Positions 1-9,110 of a stretch of DNA of 26,577 nt are shown here, in pieces. A program made the position numbers and the translations under genes. Positions within the stretch are counted from its first letter, which is position 1, and every line of letters starts with the position of its first letter. The stretch is taken from NCBI GenBank assembly GCA_026014515.1, contig JAOZIG010000114.1:1-26577 (forward strand). The letters are read 5' to 3'. The notes beneath the pieces were generated by a model. That model was not told where the DNA came from. It saw only the letters and a list, made by a program, of their open reading frames with translations, and searched no databases. This DNA is from Candidatus Bathyarchaeota archaeon (GTDB lineage: Archaea > Thermoproteota > Bathyarchaeia > TCS64).

Positions 1-906
1 CCAAGAACATACAAGTCCAAGGTCTATAGCTTCAAGGTCTCGAGTGCCGCTGAGGGGCAGAGTGGTGCTGTTACATATCCGGGAGCCTTGGATGCGGCTG
101 TCTTGATGTATAACAACGTGAACATGATGAAGGAGCATATCCCGGCCTTGATGAGGCGTGGGGGCAGCATCAACGAGTTCATGATGACTGGTGGACAATG
201 CACTGTGGCTAACCCGACCCTCAGTCAAGTCATCTATGCTTGGAGAAATAGCAACATTGTTGATCAAGAAGCAGTTGAGAAGGTCATTGACCGTTGTGCA
301 CAGGGAGCAGCACTCGTAGCAGATTGCATAGTAGAGCCCAGAGTACTCACAGCGGTACGCACAGGACTACCAAATACGGTCATGAAAGACATTGTTTGGG
401 CGAACCTCATGAAGATAGGCGCACCAGCCTATACAACGGAAGACAAGGAATACGCACGAACAATTCAGCGAAACATGGGCTTAGAGCCCCTAGAAGAACC
501 ATTATACACCGAGATAGTGCCACCTGAGAAAGCCTACGGTGACTTCCACCCCGCTGACGATGTAAACGAGTTCACATGGCACTGCCCAACAGCAAGACTC
601 TATGTGAGCAAAGCCATGCAGCCTATACCCGGTGTAGCGTATCCTCGCTGGGCTAGCAGCAGCCTCTGCGGTTCCGGTGTAACCCACAGGATGGGTATGT
701 GCGCAGCCAAAATACTCGCCTTAAGCGCCATAGACATCATAGAAAAACCAGAACTACTCCAGGAAGCTTGGCGAGAGTTCAAAGAAAGAAAGGCTCAACA
801 TGATGAGCCTCCACTGCTACCCGATGGCTTGAAGCCTCCGGTGGAGCTCAGGTGGCCTGAGTGGGTTACCCGACCCGGAGATGAGTGGTGGATTCCACCA
901 CAGTAG
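1..906 (+). CDS. M20-family amidohydrolase, AbgB-like, 3' part (5' truncated by window)
   Basis: The frame is open from base 1, so the TTG at 88 is internal and the true start lies before the window. The 301 visible residues resemble the dimerisation domain and C-terminal catalytic half of AbgB-type M20 metallopeptidases (p-aminobenzoyl-glutamate hydrolase family). The start reads like the dimerisation domain, with an 'ALDAAVLM' helix. The end carries the family's 'DDVNEFTWHCPT' segment, a 'THRMGMCAAKILALSAIDII' helix with a metal-ligand-type His, and the PELL..A..EF..R tail. Members cleave amide bonds of acyl or aryl amino acids in the cytosol using two metal ions. The actual substrate is unknown. 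It ends one base before the convergent PEP carboxykinase gene. Confidence 0.75.
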   Translation, partial: PRTYKSKVYSFKVSSAAEGQSGAVTYPGALDAAVLMYNNVNMMKEHIPALMRRGGSINEFMMTGGQCTVANPTLSQVIYAWRNSNIVDQEAVEKVIDRCAQGAALVADCIVEPRVLTAVRTGLPNTVMKDIVWANLMKIGAPAYTTEDKEYARTIQRNMGLEPLEEPLYTEIVPPEKAYGDFHPADDVNEFTWHCPTARLYVSKAMQPIPGVAYPRWASSSLCGSGVTHRMGMCAAKILALSAIDIIEKPELLQEAWREFKERKAQHDEPPLLPDGLKPPVELRWPEWVTRPGDEWWIPPQ

Positions 907-907
907 C

Positions 908-2836
908 CTACTTGAAGTAGCTTGGTGGTAGCTCCGCCTTGCCTGTCTTCTTTTTCAGCTCTGTTAGCTCTGTTTTGATTCGGCGGTGTACGTCCCAGAA
1001 TGCTTCTGGGATGCCCTCCTCGTCTCCATAGAGTTCTTCCATGCGTGCCTGTTTTTCGAGGTATTTGTCGACGCGGATGCTGAACTGTTCGATGTACTCT
1101 GCTTCAGTGTATTCCCGGTTGAAGACCTGTTTGAAGAGCTTCGCTAGGTCCGCGTATTTTGGTATGTAGCCGATGGGAGTTTGTATTCCCTCGTATTCTC
1201 CGTGGACTCTTCCCTCCGCCCAGATGACCCATATCTTCTTGTCTACTTTTTCGTTCAGGTAGCGTCCATTCTGGTCCTTGATGAAGTAGTTGGTACTATA
1301 CACCTTGGGGGTGTTAGATAGTCTTTCACCAAAGTCTATGTGGTTGCTCAGGTATCTGCCGAATGGTACCACCATAAAGTCCATGATGGCCATGGGGCTG
1401 CTGTTTCTGACACCTGCTTTGCCGAGTGTTGCGCTGGTGGTCTCGGACTCGATGGTGGCTCCCATGTAGACGCCGTGTGCCCATGTTAGTGCTTCACTGA
1501 TGGGTGGGTTTGTGTCGCTGTCTCTGCCGCCGTAGAAGACGCCTTTGATGATGTGTCCCTCTTTGGTGTCCCAGTCTTGGTCGATGTTCTCCAGTTCATC
1601 GAGTCTTATGGTGTATCGTGCGTTGGGGTGAGCCAAGGGTATCTCGTTTCCCTTCTCATCCTTCTTGCCCTTGTACCAGTCTCCGCTGTGGTTCATTCCC
1701 TTCTCAGGGTACTCGTCCTCTGGGATACCCATTCCAAGCCAGTATGCTTCGCCTTCATGGATCAAGATATTGCTGAAGATCATCTCACGGGGGGTTGTCA
1801 GGGTCTTGTAGATAACGGGGTCATCTATGGGGTTCACGTCCCTGATGATGCCAAAGACCCCTGCCTCAATGTTTACTGCCCTACAGTTACCATCTTCATC
1901 TTCCTTCAGGTAAGCTATGTCGTCACCTACGATGGTCATTCCGGGGATCATGGCTGTGCTTGTCTTGCCACACGCTGAGGGGTAGGCTCCTGTGAAGTAG
2001 GTTACCCTGTCCTTGTCTGGGTGTTTGACGCCCATGATGAGCATGTGCTCTGTTAGCCAGTCGCTTTGATTCGCCTTGTATATGCTGAGCCTCAAAGCTA
2101 GCTTCTTCAAGCCGAGGCTGTTACCGGCGTACTGGTTGTTCACCGTATAGACCTTGCCATCGATTACGTCAACGTAGATGCGGCGCTTATCGATGTTCAC
2201 AGTAGTGTTTCGCTCGTCAAGTGCTCCTGCGCTGTGAATGAATGTGAAAAAGTCATTGCTTCCCTCTAGTTTCTTGAACTCGCTGTACCCGTTTCTATAG
2301 AGAATATCCTCACTGTGGGCGACGTATGCGCTGTCTGTTAACTGTAGAGCACATTGTGTGAATCTACTGTTGGTTGGTCCAAGGCTGAAGAACCGTATCA
2401 GACAAGTCTTGCCCTTCATGATTCCATCCATGATTCCAAGAACCTCCTCAAGTCCCTCATCTCTATCAATAGAGTTGATGCCTTTGCTCATCTTCATGTC
2501 AGGGGTCTTGAGAACCCTTGTGTTTCCCTTGTCTCTTGCTTGATCATAGTAGCTGTCATAGTGGATGGTGTGTCCCTTCATCTTGAGGGGCATTTCCTCA
2601 TCCAAGTCGATGGCGATCTGTCTGACTCTTTCGACGTCGCGTTTGCTATCATCGAACACTATGGCTACTTTTGGTTTGCATAGTTCTAGGAACCTTTCCA
2701 CTTGTTCCATGACATGGGGGTTGTTGAGTGCCTCAAGCTTCTGTAGGCTCTCCTTGTCCATGTACTTCAATAATGACTCCAATATGCCTCTCACCTCTTT
2801 CTCAGAGCCCCATATTAGGTTTATCGGTAACCCCAA
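908..2836 (-). CDS. pckG: phosphoenolpyruvate carboxykinase (GTP type)
   Basis: This cytosolic enzyme interconverts oxaloacetate and phosphoenolpyruvate with GTP/GDP, linking the C4 acid pool to gluconeogenesis. The 642 residues match the usual length of the GTP family. Visible motifs are the substrate loop 'QCALQLTDSAYV' (about 161-172), the P-loop 'GAYPSACGKTS' (283-293) with the family's reactive Cys289, and the metal-binding 'VGDD' (303-306). 'GGRDSDTNPP' and the 'FGRYLSNH' region follow. The start is a TTG with GAGGT five bases upstream; no ATG occurs until residue 26, which would also be possible. The TTG lies one base after the stop of the MFS gene, so translation is probably coupled. 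The 3' end abuts the M20 gene tail to tail. Identification is firm, the start less so. Confidence 0.95.
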   Translation of the reverse strand: MGLPINLIWGSEKEVRGILESLLKYMDKESLQKLEALNNPHVMEQVERFLELCKPKVAIVFDDSKRDVERVRQIAIDLDEEMPLKMKGHTIHYDSYYDQARDKGNTRVLKTPDMKMSKGINSIDRDEGLEEVLGIMDGIMKGKTCLIRFFSLGPTNSRFTQCALQLTDSAYVAHSEDILYRNGYSEFKKLEGSNDFFTFIHSAGALDERNTTVNIDKRRIYVDVIDGKVYTVNNQYAGNSLGLKKLALRLSIYKANQSDWLTEHMLIMGVKHPDKDRVTYFTGAYPSACGKTSTAMIPGMTIVGDDIAYLKEDEDGNCRAVNIEAGVFGIIRDVNPIDDPVIYKTLTTPREMIFSNILIHEGEAYWLGMGIPEDEYPEKGMNHSGDWYKGKKDEKGNEIPLAHPNARYTIRLDELENIDQDWDTKEGHIIKGVFYGGRDSDTNPPISEALTWAHGVYMGATIESETTSATLGKAGVRNSSPMAIMDFMVVPFGRYLSNHIDFGERLSNTPKVYSTNYFIKDQNGRYLNEKVDKKIWVIWAEGRVHGEYEGIQTPIGYIPKYADLAKLFKQVFNREYTEAEYIEQFSIRVDKYLEKQARMEELYGDEEGIPEAFWDVHRRIKTELTELKKKTGKAELPPSYFK

Positions 2837-2837
2837 A

Positions 2838-4049
2838 TCAGACCTCGGCTTCCTCGGGGGGCTTGATGTCCTTGAACGTCAACCAGAGCAACACATCATA
2901 GATTGCCTTGATGGCTCCTGCTACCAGAAAGGGTGTTCCTATGCCTATGAACTGCATAAGATACCCAGCGATACTTGGACCAATAGCCAACGTGAAACTC
3001 CTTGGTAGGTTTATTAGACTCTGGAAACGGGCTCTTTCCTCTGGTTTCACGATAGCCATTGTATAGCTGTCTCTTGTGGGGACGTCCATCTGGCTCAGGA
3101 GGCTTCTGCCTAGGTAGAAGAAGAGGCTTGTTTCCAGTGACGGCATGTATGGTACTACTGCCATCATCAGGTTGGCGGGTAGATGACTGAATACCATGGT
3201 GTTGATTAAGCCAATTCGTTTACTGATCCGAGCCGCAGCCATAAACGAGACCGCCGCCAATAGGCTGCTCGCAGAGAAAACCATTCCAATCTTGTCCATG
3301 GCTAACCCGAATCTCTCGAACAACCAGTACGCTACGAGGCTCTGGGTTATGAAGGCGCCTCCGAGGGCATCCATACTGAAGAGGACTGATAAGAGCATGA
3401 GGTAACGCTTGGTCTCGCTGCTCAATACTACTTTTTTTGCTTCTTCGAGTTTTATCTCAGCCTCCTCATCAAGCATCATGTATAGTATTATCAATACGAG
3501 GTTTAATCCGGTGAATACACCAAACATTGCACGGTATGCCGCTGGTTCACTGTAACCCAGTCCCTCCAATAGGACTAGTAACCCTGTGAATAGTGACCCA
3601 GTTGCAGTGGCGAGGGAGCCCACGGTGTTCCTTATGGCATATAATTCTGTTCTTTTGTTATCCTCACAACTTTGAGCCAGTATTACTCTTTCAAGCATTT
3701 GTGCAGCTCCAAAGCCACCCCCGTATCCCATCGAGGCGGCGATAGCCACTACGATTAGTAGTCTTGTGTTGGTTGTGAATGTGAAAACGAGTCCACCGAA
3801 TGTACTCAATAACCCAAAGAAGACCAATAATTTTCTTCTACCGAGACGCGCCTCAAGGAACCCAGCGGCGAGATTGAATAACGTGGAGCTTATCAAGCCA
3901 CCAGTCAAAACCAGACCAATCTGGCTGATGGATAAACCAAGGGTCTTGAGGTAGATTGCGAAGCTGATGCTTACAAAACTGGCTGCAAAAGCCTGTATGG
4001 GTCGAACCGCAAGCAGTATCTTTCCGTTACGATGAACCCAGTCAAGCAT
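2838..4049 (-). CDS. MFS transporter
   Basis: This is a 403-residue integral membrane protein with about 12 hydrophobic segments in two halves separated by a charged central loop ('DEEAEIKLEEAKK', about residues 193-205). A motif-A-like 'GFLEARLGRRKLL' lies between TM2 and TM3, as in the major facilitator superfamily. The substrate cannot be told from the sequence; the closest feel is drug/metabolite exporter-type MFS. It is the first gene of a two-gene unit with PEP carboxykinase, whose start follows its TGA stop by one base. That invites, but does not prove, a link to organic-acid transport. The ATG at 4049 faces the creatininase gene across a 77-base divergent promoter region. Confidence 0.85.
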   Translation of the reverse strand: MLDWVHRNGKILLAVRPIQAFAASFVSISFAIYLKTLGLSISQIGLVLTGGLISSTLFNLAAGFLEARLGRRKLLVFFGLLSTFGGLVFTFTTNTRLLIVVAIAASMGYGGGFGAAQMLERVILAQSCEDNKRTELYAIRNTVGSLATATGSLFTGLLVLLEGLGYSEPAAYRAMFGVFTGLNLVLIILYMMLDEEAEIKLEEAKKVVLSSETKRYLMLLSVLFSMDALGGAFITQSLVAYWLFERFGLAMDKIGMVFSASSLLAAVSFMAAARISKRIGLINTMVFSHLPANLMMAVVPYMPSLETSLFFYLGRSLLSQMDVPTRDSYTMAIVKPEERARFQSLINLPRSFTLAIGPSIAGYLMQFIGIGTPFLVAGAIKAIYDVLLWLTFKDIKPPEEAEV

Positions 4050-4126
4050 ACCTTAGTGATGCACCATAGCTTTCTAAGAATCTTCCCTCTGAAAACCGTT
4101 AAAACCCCAGACCCCCTCTTTCAACC
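4050..4126. promoter_or_regulatory. divergent promoter region (MFS-pckG / creatininase)
   Basis: This is the 77-base gap between two divergent starts. On the plus strand, 4091-4104 ('GAAAACCGTTAAAA') looks like a BRE/TATA element about 27 bases before the creatininase ATG, which predicts a nearly leaderless message. On the minus strand an A/T-rich 'CTTAGAAAGCTAT' lies a comparable distance before the MFS ATG. No clear ribosome site is present for either gene. Confidence 0.45.
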
Positions 4127-4972
4127 ATGTCTGAAAACGGAAAACTATCCAAGTTCTGGGTACAAGAACTCACCAGACCCGCATTCGCAGACTGGCTAGA
4201 AAACGAGCCAGCACCAACCGTAATCATCGGAATCGGAGCCATCGAACAACACGGACTACACCTGCCCCTAGGCACTGACAGCCTCGGCGTAGCCAAGTTC
4301 ATTCATGAGGTAGCAGCCCTTACAAACAGTGTCTGTATTCACCCCTGTTGGCCCGGATACAGCCCCCACCACATGTCCTTCCCGGGCACGGTAACCTTCA
4401 GCAGCGAGACCCTGATGGGAGTCCTCATGGACACCATTGAGAGCTTTGCCCATCACGGAGTTAAACGGTTCATTATGGTCAACTACCATGGTGGAAACGA
4501 GCAGACCTTCCAGCTTGCCATCCAGAAGGCGAGGAGCAAGTATAAGGTAATGATCGCAGCCCCTACTGGTCCAAGGAACACTGAACTAGCTAAGAAGATA
4601 CAGGAGCGTATGGCGCGGTATCTTGAGGTTCACAGTGGACCACGTGAGACCAGCTTCGCGTTACACTACTTCCCCGAGTTATGTGAGATGTGGCGAGCCG
4701 AGGACTGGGAGAACGGATTGGTGCTCTCAAAGGAGCTTCAGGCGTTTATGGACCCTGACCGAGAGGACTATGAGCTTGTGAGCCAGATATTCCATGCCTC
4801 ATTCGGTCCCATGACCGAGGATATTACAAGGAACGGTCAGTACGCCAGCAGCGACCCCCGAAAAGGTAACGCTGAGGAAGGCGCTGCCATGATGAAAGAG
4901 GCTGTAGAGTTCATGGTTGACTTCATCGAGCTCTGGAAGTCTCTTCCACTACCCCCAGCCTACAGAGATTAA
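4127..4972 (+). CDS. creatininase-family amidohydrolase
   Basis: A 281-residue cytosolic metalloenzyme of the creatininase/creatinine amidohydrolase fold. The metal-site motifs are clear: 'GAIEQHGLHLPLGTD' (37-51; Glu40, His42, Asp51), 'NYHGGNEQ' (119-126; His121) and 'HSGPRETS' (169-176; Glu174). The family opens cyclic amides (creatinine) and includes FAPy deformylase (ArfB) and the mycofactocin peptidase MftE, so the substrate here stays open. No flavin or mycofactocin genes lie in the window. A TATA-like element 27 bases upstream suggests a leaderless transcript. Its TAA stop shares the TTAA palindrome with the stop of the convergent panB gene, a 4-base overlap. Confidence 0.9.
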   Translation: MSENGKLSKFWVQELTRPAFADWLENEPAPTVIIGIGAIEQHGLHLPLGTDSLGVAKFIHEVAALTNSVCIHPCWPGYSPHHMSFPGTVTFSSETLMGVLMDTIESFAHHGVKRFIMVNYHGGNEQTFQLAIQKARSKYKVMIAAPTGPRNTELAKKIQERMARYLEVHSGPRETSFALHYFPELCEMWRAEDWENGLVLSKELQAFMDPDREDYELVSQIFHASFGPMTEDITRNGQYASSDPRKGNAEEGAAMMKEAVEFMVDFIELWKSLPLPPAYRD

Positions 4973-5811
4973 CTATTCTTTAGTTTCTCTGCCTCTTTTT
5001 TATCCATAGCCACAGAGTGAGCCGCATCAGGGTACTTTGAGGCTCTTACATCTGTTTTGAAAGCCTTGAACGCATCAGTGATGGTCTCATTGAGATCAGC
5101 ATAGAGCTTCACAAAGGGAGGCTGAGTCTCGTAATAGCCCAGTAGATCGTGGCTGAGCACTACCTGACCATCACAGTGTGGACCTGCACCGATACCGATG
5201 GTAGGCATCTTCAGTCCTTCAGTAATCAGTTTTCCTGCCTCGGTTGTGACAAACTCGATGACAACACTGAATGCACCAGCAGCCTCCAACGCCTTTGCGT
5301 CTTCAAGAATAGCCTTTGCTGTTTCTGCATCCTTACCCTGTACCTTGAAGGCACCTCCTACTGATGCTCGCTGTGGCATCAACCCGATGTGCGCCTGAAC
5401 AGGGATACCCGTATCTGTTATCGCCTTGACCATGGGGGCTACTTCTTTTCCTCCTTCGAGTTTGACTGCGTCTGCTCCTCCTTCTTGTATGAGGCGTGCC
5501 GCGTTTCGTTTTGTTTCTTCTGGGCTGATGTGGTAGCTCATGAAGGGCATATCAGCAACGATTAGTGGTGTCTTGGCTCCCCGTACCACTGCTTTGGTGT
5601 GGTGTATGATGTCATCAACCGTTACCGGTATCGGGTTAGGGTAGCCTAGCACCACCATGCCAACGCTATCTCCCACGAGAATCATGTCCAGTCCTGCTTT
5701 CTCCCCCAGTAACGCTGTTGGGTAATCATAGGCGGTGGTCATGGTGATCTTTTCACCTTTTTCTTTCATCTTCCATAGCTTTGAGACAGTAATCTTCGAC
5801 AAAGTAAACAC
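4969..5811 (-). CDS. panB: 3-methyl-2-oxobutanoate hydroxymethyltransferase (ketopantoate hydroxymethyltransferase)
   Basis: PanB transfers a hydroxymethyl group from methylenetetrahydrofolate (or the archaeal pterin) to 2-oxoisovalerate, the first committed step to pantoate and coenzyme A. The 280 residues are full length. Recognisable blocks are 'TAYDYPTA', the Mg-binding 'VGDSVGMV', 'DMPFMSY', 'KLEGG', 'AHIGLMPQ', 'VIEFV' with the catalytic-type Glu, and 'IGIGAGPHCDGQVV'. The start is a GTG at 5811 with no ribosome site; a TATA-like box centred near 5839 would place transcription start at or next to the GTG, so it looks leaderless. No ATG offers a better start. It follows the M81 gene by 44 bases on the same strand but appears to have its own promoter. 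Confidence 0.95.
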   Translation of the reverse strand: MFTLSKITVSKLWKMKEKGEKITMTTAYDYPTALLGEKAGLDMILVGDSVGMVVLGYPNPIPVTVDDIIHHTKAVVRGAKTPLIVADMPFMSYHISPEETKRNAARLIQEGGADAVKLEGGKEVAPMVKAITDTGIPVQAHIGLMPQRASVGGAFKVQGKDAETAKAILEDAKALEAAGAFSVVIEFVTTEAGKLITEGLKMPTIGIGAGPHCDGQVVLSHDLLGYYETQPPFVKLYADLNETITDAFKAFKTDVRASKYPDAAHSVAMDKKEAEKLKNS

Positions 5812-5830
5812 TAGGGAAAACGTTGACTTT

Positions 5831-5847
5831 TAGAAATTAAAAATAAG
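5831..5847 (-). promoter_or_regulatory. TATA-like box for panB
   Basis: On the minus strand the sequence reads CTTATTTTTAATTTCTA, centred about 27 bases before the panB GTG at 5811. The predicted transcription start therefore coincides with the start codon. Confidence 0.4.
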
Positions 5848-5855
5848 CGATGACC

Positions 5856-7334
5856 CTACTTCCGCATAGTGGAGTAGAGTCCCGTTGGTGCGTGTTTGTA
5901 CTCAAAGTGACTCAGGTCCGCTGGGCACTGACCCAGAGCATCAACGATGATAATCTCTTCTCCAAGCTCCTCATAGACCGCCCTGAAGTGGGTCTTGGAC
6001 TTGGAAACGATAATCTCGAAGCTCAGTGGGTCGTATCCGAGTCGTTCTATGGGGTCTGCGTCTATTAGGCTGTGTTGTCTGGAGACCAATTGTATCCATA
6101 GTCCGCTTACTTGGATGATTGCTGATGGACCAAGGTCCACCTCACGATTAATGGTCATGGGTCCGGTACCAGTGTATTTTGCTTCTCCAGCCCAGAGTAT
6201 CTCTGCTCTTACCCTGAACTTGCCTCCGTCTCTCCACCCTGTGCTTGCACCTATTTCTAACTCGATTTTAGTGCCTTTTCCAGCTTCCACACATTTCAGT
6301 GCTGATGGTGGATCATAGATCATGGGTACGGCTGCGTTTTCAGCTCCTTGTTTGAGTAACTCCCGTATGATGAATGTAGTATCATTGGTTCTATCCGCGT
6401 GATCCAGTATCACAATGGGCTTCACAGCTGTCTTCGCTTTCTCGATAGCTGCCTTCACACCATCCTCCATGCTGTACAGGGACTTGTTACCCATTCCAGT
6501 GAGCATTCCCCTATGCTCCCAAGCAAGCTCCGATAGATCATCAACGATCTCCTTCGCTAACGCTGGATCATTATCCGTGACAGCGATAGCCGACATACCC
6601 AGATTATGCACATCAGCCCAAGCGAATCCAAACAACACAGTAACATCAATGACTCCAGGCTTAGTCATCCACTCCTTGAGCCTAGCGATAATATCCTTGG
6701 CTGGTGAGATGGTTGTGGCACTGAAGACTGAGGGTACCACTATGCCCGGTTTCTTGATGGCTGAGACTGGTTTAACTTCTCCTCGTAGGGTCTTGAACAT
6801 GCACTTGGCGGCTCTTCTCCCTGTCTCGGCTTGGTCAATGTGGGGGCTGCTGTGGAAACCGAATACCGCTGTGGCTTCTTTGAGTAGTGCCTCGTCCTTG
6901 TTTCCGTGGAGGTCAAGGGTCACCATTATTGGAATATCATAGCCCACGGCTTTTCTCACGGCTCGTACAGCATCCGTCTCAGGATCAGTACGACTCTCAG
7001 TAGCCATAGCACCATGCAGGCTCAGTAAAATACCGTCAAGATGATCCTTTTCTTTCCTGAACCCCTCCACAATCAAAGGCACGTAGTGGTTGTACACCTC
7101 GTCAGCCACAGTTGCTGTAGCTCCACCGCTACCAACCACGATGGGCACCATCTCGGCTTCTTCTTTTTCGCATATCTCGATGAATCCACCGATACAGCTG
7201 TTGGTGGTTCTTCCTTTCTCGACTATGTCCTCGCCATAGGCTGAGGTCAGTTCAAAATCATCTAAACTGGTTACGCCGGGCCAGAACGAGACAGTCTCGT
7301 GGCTGAACCCGGCTACTCCTATCCTGTACTTCAT
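5856..7334 (-). CDS. M81-family metallopeptidase (MlrC / microcystinase C-like)
   Basis: This 492-residue protein has the M81/DUF1485 N-terminal domain followed by the MlrC C-terminal domain. Candidate metal ligands lie in 'LSLHGAM' (105-111), 'VTLDLHGN' (138-145; Asp141, His143) and 'GFHSSPHID' (159-167; His161, His165). MlrC hydrolyses a linear peptide derived from microcystin; most relatives have unknown substrates and are thought to be amide or peptide hydrolases. There is no signal peptide, so it is cytosolic. The ATG overlaps the TGA of CoA-transferase subunit B in an ATGA four-base overlap, with GTGATT just upstream as a ribosome site. It is therefore the third gene of a CoA-transferase operon, which suggests that hydrolysis and CoA activation serve one pathway. 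Confidence 0.88.
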   Translation of the reverse strand: MKYRIGVAGFSHETVSFWPGVTSLDDFELTSAYGEDIVEKGRTTNSCIGGFIEICEKEEAEMVPIVVGSGGATATVADEVYNHYVPLIVEGFRKEKDHLDGILLSLHGAMATESRTDPETDAVRAVRKAVGYDIPIMVTLDLHGNKDEALLKEATAVFGFHSSPHIDQAETGRRAAKCMFKTLRGEVKPVSAIKKPGIVVPSVFSATTISPAKDIIARLKEWMTKPGVIDVTVLFGFAWADVHNLGMSAIAVTDNDPALAKEIVDDLSELAWEHRGMLTGMGNKSLYSMEDGVKAAIEKAKTAVKPIVILDHADRTNDTTFIIRELLKQGAENAAVPMIYDPPSALKCVEAGKGTKIELEIGASTGWRDGGKFRVRAEILWAGEAKYTGTGPMTINREVDLGPSAIIQVSGLWIQLVSRQHSLIDADPIERLGYDPLSFEIIVSKSKTHFRAVYEELGEEIIIVDALGQCPADLSHFEYKHAPTGLYSTMRK

Positions 7335-8095
7335 TTTCCAATCACTATCCCTGAGGGGTCAATCTCCTCCCTAAGCAACCTGAGCTCTTCCTCCGTGGGT
7401 GGCTCAGTTACACCCACCGCATCTGGTATAATCAGCTCAAAGCTCGTGTTTTCAACTACTTCTTCAACGGTTACACCCGGATGCACCCGTAATAACATCA
7501 TTTCCTTGGTTTCTTCATCAAAACCCATTACGCCTAGCTGTGTAATCACCCTGTATGGGCCTGTCTCGACTGGTAATCCGGCTGCTTCACGTGTCCCCGG
7601 TCCAGTCAGGTATCCGGGTGTGGTGAGGTAGTCTAGTTTGTTTACGAATCTGAGTTTGTCGTGGCGCATGAGTATGATGGTGCGTGTGCATAGGCTTCCC
7701 ACGTCGTTGGCTCCTCCGCTTCCCGGTAACCTGACCTTGGGTGTGTCATGGTCTCCAATCACAGTTGTATTCAGGTTGCCATACTTGTCGATCTGTGCCG
7801 CACCGAGGAACCCATAGTCCACGAGTCCCGCTTGTGCCATTCCCATGGCGTAGTCCATGCTGGCGGCCATTACTGCCTTGTAGAAGGTTCTGCTGTCACC
7901 GACGCTGATGGGTATGGTTGGTATCTTGGGTCCAATGCCTCCAGCTTCAAAGACGATCAATAGGTCTGGTGCGTGTAACTGTTGAGCTAGCATTGTGGCG
8001 ATGATTGGTAGTCCTGTGCCTACGAAGATGGATTTCTTGTTCTCAAGCTCTCTGCTAGCGACGCATGCCATTAGTTCTGTGAGGTTGTATTCCAT
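7331..8095 (-). CDS. CoA-transferase subunit B, glutaconate CoA-transferase type
   Basis: About 254 residues of the GctB-type family I CoA-transferase beta subunit. The 'IVFEAGGIG' segment carries the glutamate that forms the acyl-glutamyl-CoA intermediate in this family (compare betaGlu54 of glutaconate CoA-transferase). 'GFLGAAQIDKYGNLN' and 'RLPGSGGANDV' are also typical. I place the start at the ATG at 8095 because GGAGG lies eight bases upstream; an ATG at 8101 and a TTG at 8110 in the same frame are alternatives. It follows subunit A by two bases and overlaps the M81 gene by four, so the three genes are one unit. The substrate (glutaconate, 3-oxoacid or other acid) cannot be assigned. 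Confidence 0.92.
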   Translation of the reverse strand: MEYNLTELMACVASRELENKKSIFVGTGLPIIATMLAQQLHAPDLLIVFEAGGIGPKIPTIPISVGDSRTFYKAVMAASMDYAMGMAQAGLVDYGFLGAAQIDKYGNLNTTVIGDHDTPKVRLPGSGGANDVGSLCTRTIILMRHDKLRFVNKLDYLTTPGYLTGPGTREAAGLPVETGPYRVITQLGVMGFDEETKEMMLLRVHPGVTVEEVVENTSFELIIPDAVGVTEPPTEEELRLLREEIDPSGIVIGK

Positions 8096-8097
8096 CT

Positions 8098-9066
8098 TCA
8101 TCGCCTCCAAGGTGCCTCCATGGGCACCTGTAGATGTTCCAGCTTCCAGAGATGCTTCATCTTCTCCTCTCCCCCGATGAGTTCAATGTACTCTGCTTGG
8201 TTCGCTACGCCGTAGACGTACTTGTCCATGTACTCCTGTACGCCTTCATCGCTTCTGCTGAGCTTTAGCCACTCAGCCATATGCTCCTCATCACTGTAGT
8301 AGAGGTCAGGCATGTTACCCGGATGCGAACCATAACGACTCTCAACAACAGCGTCTACTACAAAGTGGGGTATCGCGGTCCTATCTGGGTGGTCTATGAT
8401 GTCCTCGTGGGGTATGATTTTCTCTGTGGTGATTATGAGGCGTTTCGCGGCTCTGCTGAGTTCAATATCCTCTATGGTGGTACCGTCAATCTGACAGTTA
8501 CCATACTTATCGCACCTGTGAACATGTATAAACGCGACATCAGGGTAACAAGCCGGAATCAAAGTGATAGGCTTACCCGTAAAGGGGTCTTCAACAATCT
8601 TTGAGCTACTATAATTGAAGGTATCAGTGCCCATCATTATCCGCGCTGGGAACCATGGTAACCCCATGGCTGCTGCCTTGAACCGCCACTGGAACGCCGC
8701 GTTGCTGAGTTCGGCTACTATCTTTACTCTGCCTGACTCGGTGGCTCGTCTGCCTGCTGGTGATAATCCTCTGAGTTCGTGTCCATGGGCATAGGCGCAT
8801 TCAATGCGGTCAACGACGCCTCCTCCGATCAATATGTCTACGTCGTGGACGCTGGTCTTTCCAGCCATGATCATGTTGCGTCTCTGCTGTCTGATCATCT
8901 CGTATATGCCTTCCATGCTGAGCCTGATGTGCCCGAAGCCTCCCATGGCGAAATAGTAGCCGTCCTTGGTGTGCTGCTTGACGGCTTCCTTCATTGTGGT
9001 TGTTTTATCAATTAATGCCCTTGACTTGTTTTCCCTCATCCATTTCCGGCCCTCATCGGGGCTCAT
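8098..9066 (-). CDS. CoA-transferase subunit A, glutaconate CoA-transferase type
   Basis: This is the alpha subunit partner of the downstream subunit B, 322 residues from the preferred start, close to the usual GctA length. Family features are 'YFAMGGFGHIR', 'VDILIGGGVVDRIECAY', 'FQWRFKAAAMGLP', 'DVAFIHVHRCDKYGNC' and 'VDAVVESRYGSHPGNMP'. The frame is also open to an ATG at 9108, but a strong TATA box ends three bases before that ATG. Transcription should then start near 9088, so the ATG at 9066 ('MSPDEGRKWM') is the first usable one, with a weak GGCGAG upstream. It is the first gene of the CoA-transferase A-B-M81 operon. Confidence 0.9.
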   Translation of the reverse strand: MSPDEGRKWMRENKSRALIDKTTTMKEAVKQHTKDGYYFAMGGFGHIRLSMEGIYEMIRQQRRNMIMAGKTSVHDVDILIGGGVVDRIECAYAHGHELRGLSPAGRRATESGRVKIVAELSNAAFQWRFKAAAMGLPWFPARIMMGTDTFNYSSSKIVEDPFTGKPITLIPACYPDVAFIHVHRCDKYGNCQIDGTTIEDIELSRAAKRLIITTEKIIPHEDIIDHPDRTAIPHFVVDAVVESRYGSHPGNMPDLYYSDEEHMAEWLKLSRSDEGVQEYMDKYVYGVANQAEYIELIGGEEKMKHLWKLEHLQVPMEAPWRR

Positions 9067-9110
9067 CCATGCAAGTAACTCGCCTTTTCCCTCGGCTAAA
9101 ACCTTCATAC

